DNA from: Leisingera sp. NJS204
Lineage (GTDB): Bacteria > Pseudomonadota > Alphaproteobacteria > Rhodobacterales > Rhodobacteraceae
DNA length: 64,000 nt
Direction: 5' to 3'
Assembly (NCBI RefSeq): GCF_004123675.1
Contig: NZ_CP035417.1
Location: 4,083,501-4,147,500, forward strand
Shown here: piece after piece, positions 56,470 through 64,000 of the stretch
Position numbering within the stretch: position 1 is the first letter of the stretch
Layout of the letters: each line of letters begins with the position of its first letter
The notes under the pieces: generated by a model
What the model was told of the DNA's origin: nothing
The model's database searches: none
The model's input: the letters and a program-made list of their open reading frames with translations, nothing else
Position numbers and translations under genes: made by a program

Positions 56470-57563
56470 GCCTTGGCTCCCTTTCGGCCCGATCCGATCA
56501 GTGCCGGGCTGCTTTGATCCAGTGGCCAGCGGGGGCGGGCGGTCAGGTCCAGCCCGTCGCGGGCGCCCGCCTTGAACCGTTCCAGCCCGGCATAGGCGAT
56601 CATCGCGGCGTTATCAGTGCACAGCTGCAGCGGCGGAGCGGTAAAGGCGGCGCCTGCCTCGGCGCAAACAGTCTCTAATGCGGCGCGAATGGCGGTATTG
56701 GCTGCAACGCCGCCGGCAACGGCCACGGTTGGTTGCGCAGGATGCTCTTCCAGATACAGGCGGATAGCGCGGCGGGTTTTTTCGGCCAATGTGTCGACTA
56801 CAGCGGCCTGGAAACCGGCGCACAGATCGGCCCGGTTCTGCCGGGTAAGGCCGCCTTTTTCCGACGCGATTTGGTCACGCATCCGCATCAATGCAGTTTT
56901 CAGGCCTGAAAAGGACAAGTTGCAATCCGGCCGGTCCAGCAAGGGGCGGGGAAAGCGGTAGCGCTTGGGATCGCCGTTTTCAGCCTCTGCCTGCACGGCG
57001 GGTCCGCCCGGTTGCGGCAGGCCCAGCAGGCGGGCGGTCTTGTCAAATGCTTCGCCCGGGGCGTCGTCTATGGTGCCGCCGAGGCGGGTGAAATCCTCAG
57101 GCCCGCGCACCAGCAAGTATTGGCAGTGCCCGCCAGAGACCAGCAGCATCAGGTAAGGGTAGGCAATCCCGTCTGTCAGCCGCGGCGTCAATGCATGGCC
57201 TGCCAGATGGTTCACGCCCACCAGCGGCAGGCCGGTGGCGGCAGCAATCCCCTTGGCGCACATGACGCCTGACATCACTCCGCCGATCAGCCCGGGGCCG
57301 GCCGTCACGGCGACCGCATCAATGTCTTTCAAGGTCAGCCCGGCGCCAGCCAGAGCATCCAGCACGCAAATGTCTAGTTTCTCGGCGTGGGCACGGGCAG
57401 CAATCTCAGGCACCACGCCGCCAAAGGCACTGTGCAGCTCGGCCTGGCCGAACACGACCGAAGACAGAACCTCGGGCTGGGCGCCCTCCGATTGCCGCAC
57501 CACCGCGGCGGCGGTATCGTCACAGCTGCTCTCCAGCCCCAGAATTGTCAGGGTCTTTGTCAT
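56466..57563 (-). CDS. tsaD: tRNA threonylcarbamoyltransferase TsaD
   Basis: TsaD (YgjD/Kae1) makes t6A37. The 365-residue protein starts '[21 protein letters not shown]', has '[12 protein letters not shown]' and the metal-binding '[10 protein letters not shown]', then '[13 protein letters not shown]'. The start at 57563 is the family start; the longer frame lacks support. It is encoded far from tsaE in this window (10 kb). Confidence 0.95.
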   Translation of the reverse strand: MTKTLTILGLESSCDDTAAAVVRQSEGAQPEVLSSVVFGQAELHSAFGGVVPEIAARAHAEKLDICVLDALAGAGLTLKDIDAVAVTAGPGLIGGVMSGVMCAKGIAAATGLPLVGVNHLAGHALTPRLTDGIAYPYLMLLVSGGHCQYLLVRGPEDFTRLGGTIDDAPGEAFDKTARLLGLPQPGGPAVQAEAENGDPKRYRFPRPLLDRPDCNLSFSGLKTALMRMRDQIASEKGGLTRQNRADLCAGFQAAVVDTLAEKTRRAIRLYLEEHPAQPTVAVAGGVAANTAIRAALETVCAEAGAAFTAPPLQLCTDNAAMIAYAGLERFKAGARDGLDLTARPRWPLDQSSPALIGSGRKGAKA

Positions 57564-57636
57564 GGCCTTACCGTTGCATCGCTTTGCCGCCGGGGCTACC
57601 ACCTAAGCGGATTGCAAACAATCCCGGGAGCCCGCG

Positions 57637-58362
57637 ATGGTGCCTTTGCTGATGACACGCCCGCTGGCGGCGGCAGAGCGGTTTGTGGCCGGGCTGCCCC
57701 AAGAAGCCCGTGCCGGGCTGCAAGTGATATATGCGCCGCTGATGCAGATCCGGCTAATACAGGCGCAGATCAGCCTGGGCAGAATGAAAGGCGTGATCTT
57801 CACTTCGGCTAACGGGGTGGAAGCCGCTTCACGTGAAACTGCGGCGCGCCTGCCGGCTTTTTGTGTCGGTGAGCGCACGGCCAAGGCTGCGGCAGAGGCC
57901 GGCTGGCAGGCGGTGAGCCTGGGGCAATGCGCGGATGAATTGGTCGAAAGAATGCTGCAACAGCCGCCGGAAGCACCGCTGTTGCATCTCCGGGGCGCCC
58001 ATGCGCGGGGCGGGATTGCGCGGCGGCTTACTGATGGCGGTATCCCCTGCCGTGCGCAAACCGTGTATGATCAGGTTCTTCTATCGTTGTCAGAGGAGGC
58101 GCAGGCGGTGCTTTCTGCGCAGAAAGATGTGATCGTGCCGCTTTTCTCTCCCAGAACGGCGAGTCATTTTGCCAGTCAATGCGGGGATGCTGCGCATTTG
58201 CACCTGATTGCGCTGAGCCAGGCTGTTGCAGAACCATTGAAAAGCTTGAATTGCAAGGTGTTGCGCGTAAGTAAGGAACCTGATGCCCAAGCCATGGCAG
58301 AGGCTGTCTTTGATGCCGCAGCCCAGCTGTCCCGGCTTGAGGGCAAGGGGCGCGCAGAGTAG
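57637..58362 (+). CDS. hemD: uroporphyrinogen-III synthase
   Basis: HemD closes hydroxymethylbilane to uroporphyrinogen III in heme/siroheme synthesis. The 241-residue protein has two halves of similar fold with 'MLTRP-like' LLMTRPLAAAERF, 'GVIFTSANGVEAA', 'FCVGERTAKAAAEAGW', and 'PLFSPRTASHFAS'. Family members are poorly conserved, so the call rests on these short motifs and on the neighbourhood. It is divergent from tsaD and 51 bases upstream of the mitofilin-like gene. No hemC is adjacent. Confidence 0.88.
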   Translation: MVPLLMTRPLAAAERFVAGLPQEARAGLQVIYAPLMQIRLIQAQISLGRMKGVIFTSANGVEAASRETAARLPAFCVGERTAKAAAEAGWQAVSLGQCADELVERMLQQPPEAPLLHLRGAHARGGIARRLTDGGIPCRAQTVYDQVLLSLSEEAQAVLSAQKDVIVPLFSPRTASHFASQCGDAAHLHLIALSQAVAEPLKSLNCKVLRVSKEPDAQAMAEAVFDAAAQLSRLEGKGRAE

Positions 58363-58413
58363 TGTCCGGCGTGTTCGCAGGAATGTATTTTAGGAATCGA
58401 GGGGGAGGCCGGC

Positions 58414-59733
<1,320 letters not shown>

Positions 59734-59743
59734 GGAAGCCGCC

Positions 59744-61219
59744 ATGCTCTGGTCGTTGTTGAAGATCCTCGTTTTCGTCGCGATTATCGCGCTTCTGGCA
59801 TTTGGCGCGGGTCTGCTGATGGAAACTGCCGGCGGGGTGCAGATCACCGTAGCCGGCACTGAATATACTCTGAGTGCGCTGCAATCGGTGATTGCGCTGG
59901 GCGTACTGGTCTTTGGAGTCTGGCTATTCCTTAAGCTGCTGTCGCTTCTGGTTGCCACGCTGCATTTTTTGAATGGTGATGAAACCGCCTTGTCACGGTA
60001 TTGGGACAAGGGGCGCGAGCGCAAAGGCTATCAGGCGCTGGCCGATGGTCTGATGGCGCTTGCCTCAGGCGAGGGGCGTCTGGCGCTGGCCAAGGCGGCG
60101 CGGGCCGAGAAATACCTGCAAAAACCGGATCTGACGGATCTGCTGGTGGCACAGGCCGCGGAGATGAGCGGCGACACTCGCAAAGCGGCCGAAGCCTATA
60201 AGCGGCTGCTGTCGAACCAGCCGACCCGCTTTGTCGGTGTGCGCGGGATCATGAAGCAGAAGCTGTCCGAAGGCGACACGGAGACAGCCCTCCAGCTGGC
60301 CGAGAAAGCACTGGCTCTGCGTCCCAAACATGAGGAAGTGCAGGATACGCTTTTACGTCTGCAAGCCCAGGCCGAGGATTGGGCCGGTGCCCGCAAGACA
60401 CTGTCCACCAAGCTCAAGACCGGCACCCTGCCGCGCGATCTATTCAAACGCCGTGATGCGGTGCTGGCGCTGTCGGCCTCCAAGGGAATCCTGGACGAAG
60501 GCGCGACGGTCGAGCAGCAGGAGCAGGCAATCGAAGCCAACCGATTGTCGCCGGATCTCGTGCCTGCCGCGGCAATGGCCGCCCGTGCATATATCGCCAA
60601 GGGCAAGAAACGCCCGGCGGCCCGGCTGTTGAAAAAGACCTGGGAAACCCAGCCGCATCCCGATCTGGCCCATGCTTTTGCAGAAATCGAGCCGGAGGAA
60701 AGCGCCGCCGAGCGCGTCAAACGTTTTGATCAGCTGGCCCGGCTCAAACCGCAGGATGACGAGACCCGGCTGATGATGGCCGAACTGAACATTGTCGCCG
60801 AAGACTTCCCCGAAGCCCGCCGCTGGCTGAATGATCTGGCCGAGCGTGCACCCGACGCCCGCGGGTTGACGCTGATGGCTGCGATTGAGCGCGGCGAAGG
60901 TGCCGGTGACAAGGTTGTTCAGGGCTGGCTGGCCAAGGCACTGACCTCTCCGCGCGGGCCGCAATGGGTCTGTGATAGCTGCAACCATATTCACGCGGAA
61001 TGGGCGCCGGTTTGCGAGCATTGCGCCAGCTTTGACACCCTCTCCTGGAAGCGGCCGGAAACACCGGAAGTTGCCAGCCTTGCAGCAGCACATATGCTGC
61101 CGCTGATTACTGGCGCGCCGGAAGAAAAGGCCTCGGAGGCTGTGGAAGAGGCTGAGGTTCTGGAATCCGGTCAGGAACCAGTGTCTGAGTCCCAGGAGCA
61201 GATCAAAGAGCCTAATTGA
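59744..61219 (+). CDS. hemY: HemY-type TPR membrane protein
   Basis: The 491-residue protein has two N-terminal membrane helices (about 5-26 and 42-66), the HemY_N domain, and TPR-like helix repeats to about residue 390. A Zn-ribbon-like CDSCNHIHAEWAPVCEHC (about 408-425; four Cys) and an acidic tail close the protein. HemY is associated with heme biosynthesis genes in proteobacteria, but its exact job is unknown. The name overlaps with that of unrelated Gram-positive protoporphyrinogen oxidases. Confidence 0.9.
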   Translation: MLWSLLKILVFVAIIALLAFGAGLLMETAGGVQITVAGTEYTLSALQSVIALGVLVFGVWLFLKLLSLLVATLHFLNGDETALSRYWDKGRERKGYQALADGLMALASGEGRLALAKAARAEKYLQKPDLTDLLVAQAAEMSGDTRKAAEAYKRLLSNQPTRFVGVRGIMKQKLSEGDTETALQLAEKALALRPKHEEVQDTLLRLQAQAEDWAGARKTLSTKLKTGTLPRDLFKRRDAVLALSASKGILDEGATVEQQEQAIEANRLSPDLVPAAAMAARAYIAKGKKRPAARLLKKTWETQPHPDLAHAFAEIEPEESAAERVKRFDQLARLKPQDDETRLMMAELNIVAEDFPEARRWLNDLAERAPDARGLTLMAAIERGEGAGDKVVQGWLAKALTSPRGPQWVCDSCNHIHAEWAPVCEHCASFDTLSWKRPETPEVASLAAAHMLPLITGAPEEKASEAVEEAEVLESGQEPVSESQEQIKEPN

Positions 61220-61361
61220 GACAGCATATATAGCAAGGAATGGCGGGATTTCCTGCCGTTCCTTTAGCTCTCAGTGATGGGCGGCCATCAGCCTGCAGAA
61301 ACAAGCAAACCCGAGGAAGCGGCGAGTTCCGGGCTGGAACGAAGTGCATTTTTTCGGGGGA

Positions 61362-61448
61362 TGGTGCCCAGGAGAGGACTCGAACCTCCACGTCCTTACG
61401 AACACTAGCACCTGAAGCTAGCGCGTCTACCAATTCCGCCACCTGGGC
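61362..61448 (-). tRNA. tRNA-Leu (anticodon CAG)
   Basis: The minus strand folds into an 87-base class II tRNA. The acceptor arm is GCCCAGG/CCTGGGC with discriminator A and an encoded CCA. The anticodon stem CTAGC/GCTAG carries the loop TTCAGGT, anticodon CAG (reads CUG). A variable arm of leucine type and the GGTTCGAGTCC T-arm are visible. Confidence 0.96.
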
Positions 61449-61896
61449 AGGTGTCGTGGGACCGGCGTATAAGCGGAGTCGCAGGCAGCGTCAAACAAAA
61501 ATGGACCGGCCTGCCTGGCAAAACCCGGACTTCAATAATCACGACCGTATATTGCACAAGTTAAGACGAAGTGGCCGTGGAATTCCGCCAGTTCCTAAGG
61601 CGGATCGGCTTGTGAGCAAGGCCATCATGATGGCAAGAAACATACACAGTATGAGGCCTGGCCCTGGCTGTTGAAGGGGCTTGTCATCAGCCGGCCCAAG
61701 CAGGTGTGTGACGCCGGTACTGAATGCATTGCAATGCGGCACGCGCGGACGCAGCGGAAACCTCGCAGTAGCGGCGAACGGCATGTGTGGATGGTCCCTG
61801 CATAGCAAGACATTTTTGAGGTGATTTGCGCCATTGTCAGAAGCAGTCATGTGTCCGGCCTGTTTGCGCGGCTTCGGCCGCTGGCCCTGAAGGGTT
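61449..61896. other. non-coding stretch between tRNA-Leu and the IS110-type element
   Basis: About 450 bases hold no convincing gene. Short open frames here have no recognisable product, ribosome site or codon bias. This may be remnant accessory DNA; no direct repeat of the tRNA 3' end was noticed. Confidence 0.4.
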
Positions 61897-61971
61897 CCGT
61901 AAACCAGGTCCCTATCAGCAATGCGGGCTATTGTGCCCGTGCCGTTCGGCGGGGTGTCCTGGTTTTTACGG
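61897..61971 (-). ncRNA. candidate structured RNA in the right flank of the IS110-type element
   Basis: Long-range arms CCGTAAAAACCAGG and CCTGGTTTACGG (minus strand; 12 pairs with a two-base bulge) enclose 49 bases with two inner hairpins: CGGGC/GCCCG (61924-61939) and GCCG/CGGC (61941-61950). The element lies 57 bases after the transposase stop. IS110-family elements encode a guide (bridge/seek) RNA in a non-coding flank, downstream of the transposase in the IS1111 subgroup. A MITE-like inverted repeat is the alternative. Confidence 0.35.
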
Positions 61972-62027
61972 CTGACTTTTGCACCATCACTTCGTAGGTC
62001 TTGCTATCTCGCTGTTATCAGGCCCTT

Positions 62028-63047
62028 TCAGAGGGTTCTCGGCATGTATGGCTTGTTCTTTGTCAAAACCGCCCAGACGATCCTTGCGGTCTTGTTCGCC
62101 ATGGCGACAGTTGCCAAGCGCGCAGGCTTGCGTTCCAAAAGTGCGGCGAGCCATTTGTTCGCCCGTTCTGGGTGGGATTTTGTCTGCCTGACCAGAGAGG
62201 TCATTCCTACTACAAGCAGTTGGCGCAGATATTGGTCGCCCATCTTCGTGATCCGACCCAATCGTTCCTTTCCTCCGCTCGATCGATTGGCCGGCGTCAA
62301 ACCAAGCCACGCCGCAAACTCGCGACCGTTCTTGAATTGGTGCCCGCTGCCGATACTCGCAGCGATCGCAGAGGCCGTAACCACGCCAACGCCCGGAATG
62401 GTCTGCAATAGACTGACGCGGGCATCGCGTTTGCCTTCAACTCTCAGACGGGCTTCATACCGGCGCACCTGTCCGTGCAGAACTTGCAGCTGCCCGCACA
62501 GATTATGGACCACGTCTTGCGCGATCTCGGGCAGGCCCGGTTCGGCACGCGCCAGCACGCCCTGCGCAAAACTGAGGAGCCGTGTGAGGCCTCTGGCGAT
62601 GTAGACGCCGAACTCTGCCAGCATGCTGCGCAAGGCGTTGACCAACTGTGTGCGTTGACGAACCATGAGATTGCGCGCTCGATGCAGAGATAGCAGCGCC
62701 TGCTGGTCGACCGATTTAATCTCTACAAACCGCATCGTGGGACGAGTAACTGCTTCGCAGATTGCTTCGGCATCGATAGCGTCTGACTTTCCAAGCTTCA
62801 CATAGGGTTTAACGTACCTGGGCGGGATCAGCCGAACCTCATGGCCCAGCCTGGTTAACTCACGCGCCCAGTAATGACTTGTGGAGCAGGCTTCCATGCC
62901 GACAAGCCAAGGATCAAGTCGCGCGAAGAACGGCAGCGCCTGAGCCCGGCGTAAAGGCCGGTTAAAAGCGACCTCGTCACATTCCGTGATCCCGTGAACC
63001 TGAAAAATGTTCTTGGCGAGATCGACTCCGATTGTTGCAACTTGCAT
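62028..63047 (-). mobile_element. IS110-family (IS1111-like) transposase, intact
   Basis: The 339-residue protein has the DEDD RuvC-like catalytic residues: Asp9 (ATIGVDLAKN), Glu52 (GMEACSTSHYW), Asp89 and Asp92 (GKSDAIDAEA). The C-terminal 'transposase_20' part includes 'IPGVGVVTASAIAASIGSGHQFKNGREFAAWLGLTP' and a Ser-rich 'NRSSGGKERLGRITKMGDQYLR', which carries the catalytic serine of the family. GGAG lies seven bases before ATG 63047. The sequence style (FQVHG, HYWARELTRLGHEV) is of the IS1111 subgroup. The frame is complete, so the element may be active. Confidence 0.93.
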
Positions 63048-63060
63048 TGGGTGGCTCCTC

Positions 63061-63101
63061 TCGTAAGCAGGCAATCACACCTGCACTATGGCGCCTTACG
63101 A
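63061..63101 (-). other. structured leader upstream of the IS110-type transposase
   Basis: Outer arms TCGTAAG/CTTACGA enclose inner arms GCAGG/CCTGC. It lies 14-54 bases upstream of the transposase start. A further perfect hairpin GGGGT-CATCC-ACCCC (63116-63130) follows outward and could mark the element's left end. In IS110-subgroup elements the guide RNA is encoded in this flank. Confidence 0.35.
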
Positions 63102-63220
63102 CGCCGGTTGGAGCAGGGGTCATCCACCCCATCAGCAGGGTCTGGATTTCGTTGAAAAACTCCTCCTTGATTGGGGGATCATCGCTGCTTCAATCTTCGT
63201 GCTGGCAGGAGGATTGTGCG

Positions 63221-63832
63221 ATGATGGGACCGAAGCAGGAAGCACAAACTGCGCTGTTTTATGAGTTCTCGTTGGAGGGTCATGTTCCTCAAAACCACCT
63301 GCTGCGTTCGATTGATCGCTTTGACGGTCTGAGCAGTATCCGTGCGCATTTGGCAGATTTCTACAACCATACAGGCCGCCCCTCTATTGATCCAGAACTG
63401 TTGATCCGCATGCTGTTGGTTGGTTACTGCTTCGGCATTCGCTCTGAACGGCGCCTTTGTGAAGAAGTGCATTTGAATCTGGCATATCGCTGATTTTTCC
63501 GCCAGGATCCGACCGGTAACATTCCGGATCATTCGACCTTCTCCAAGAACCGCCATGGTCGCTTCCGGGAAGGCGGTCTGCTGCACCATGTATTTGAAAC
63601 GACGGTCGCGCGCTGCATGGGCGAAGGGCTCGCCGGCGGTCAGGGTTTTGCGGTGGATGCGAGCTTGATCACTACAGACGTTCAGAAGCAGAACTCCAGC
63701 CATCCCGAAGATTGGGAGGCCCGAGCGGCTGATCCCAAAGATGCGCCTCGCGCGGTGCGCGAATATCTCGACTCTCATGCCGATGCCGCTTTTGCTTCAG
63801 CCGCCAACGACCAGCAGAGGCAAGGCTTCTGA
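63221..63832 (+). pseudogene. IS1182/IS5-like transposase remnant (nonsense mutation and truncated)
   Basis: The first 90 codons (63221-63490) read 'LFYEFSLEGHVPQNHLLRSIDRF...ADFYNHTGRPSIDPELLIRMLLVGYCFGIRSERRLCEEVHLNLAYR', the N-terminus of an IS1182-type DDE transposase. An in-frame TGA at 63491-63493 stands where the family has Trp (LAYRW). The same frame continues with 'PDHSTFSKNRHGRF', then 'GFAVDASLITTDVQKQN', and ends at 63832 after only about 200 codons, without the rest of the catalytic domain. It is dead unless the stop is read through. Confidence 0.88.
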
Positions 63833-63873
63833 CGAGAATGGCAGAACTATCTGGGCTTTTCAGGAGGGTTTTT

Positions 63874-63949
63874 TGGTGCCGGTGATAGGACTCGAACCTA
63901 CGACCCCATCATTACGAATGACGTGCTCTACCAGCTGAGCTACACCGGC
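63874..63949 (-). tRNA. tRNA-Thr (anticodon CGT)
   Basis: The minus strand forms a 76-base tRNA with encoded CCA. The acceptor arm is GCCGGTG/CACCGGC, the D-arm is AGCTCAGCTGGTAGAGC, and the anticodon loop TTCGTAA has anticodon CGT (reads ACG). The T-arm contains GGTTCGAGTCC. The truncated transposase ends 41 bases before its 3' end. Confidence 0.96.
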
Positions 63950-64000
63950 GCCGTTTTCTGCCTGTAGCGGAAAACAATGCTGCCCGTTTAAACGCTGCTT

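Noticed and set aside
57825..57840. Degenerate parS-like sequence inside hemD (13 of 16 positions)
   Set aside because: The CACGTG core is frequent in GC-rich coding DNA, and a similar 13/16 match exists in hemJ (25086-25101). Only the two perfect palindromes are kept as parS.
61539..61850. Short minus-strand open frame next to tRNA-Leu
   Set aside because: No ribosome site, no recognisable family and ordinary chance length; left as unassigned DNA.

Overview
The window is chromosomal DNA of a marine alphaproteobacterium of the Rhodobacterales (Roseobacter group; Leisingera/Phaeobacter/Ruegeria-like). The evidence is a parB-parA-rsmG-mnmG-mnmE-rho-hemJ block beside an origin-like intergene, a maf-aroE-coaE-dnaQ/secB block on its other side, a RegB/SenC/RegA redox system next to ahcY, a mitofilin-like/HemY pair, and GC-rich coding DNA with many ATGA/GTGA operon overlaps. 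The genus is an inference from gene order and protein style, not from a database search.

Layout. 1-13 kb: end of ilvA, a membrane protein, argG, small conserved genes, a sulfotransferase/aminotransferase pair, an exported MsrA, a sugar kinase with the malic enzyme maeB, a lone flagellin gene and mutS. 13-18 kb: grpE-hrcA (minus strand) opposite rph-rdgB-hemW-DUF454. 18-25 kb: the minus-strand chromosome-segregation/tRNA-modification cluster parB, parA, rsmG, mnmG, mnmE, rho, hemJ, with two perfect 16-bp parS sites. 25.2-25.6 kb: a non-coding, AT-rich stretch with DnaA-box-like and GANTC motifs, very probably oriC. 25.6-32 kb: maf-aroE-coaE-dnaQ, secB/fxsA, then a Tim44-like gene, mltA and an Smr gene. 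33-36 kb: hslV, a membrane protein and hslU behind an RpoH-like promoter. 36-49 kb: a long minus-strand series regB, PAS protein, tsaE, amgK, murU, addB, addA, trxA and two Lin0512 paralogues. 49-54 kb: senC, regA, an HD hydrolase, a small secreted protein and ahcY. 54-61 kb: a palindrome and possible small RNA, then DUF1761, EVE, YciI, gpsA, tsaD, hemD, the mitofilin-like gene and hemY. 61.3-64 kb: two tRNA genes (Leu-CAG, Thr-CGT) bracketing an accessory patch with an intact IS110-family transposase and a broken IS1182-like transposase.

Most of the window is ordinary core genome. The least explained parts are the structured non-coding flanks of the IS110-type element (possible guide-RNA segments), a 28-bp palindrome followed by a possible orphan sRNA near 54.1-54.4 kb, the (GAGACC)12 microsatellite inside the mitofilin-like gene, the parS site covering the mnmG start codon, and a kinase-less PAS protein placed directly behind regB. 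I see no convincing defence island, CRISPR array, prophage or rRNA operon, and nothing that I would call a wholly new multi-gene system.
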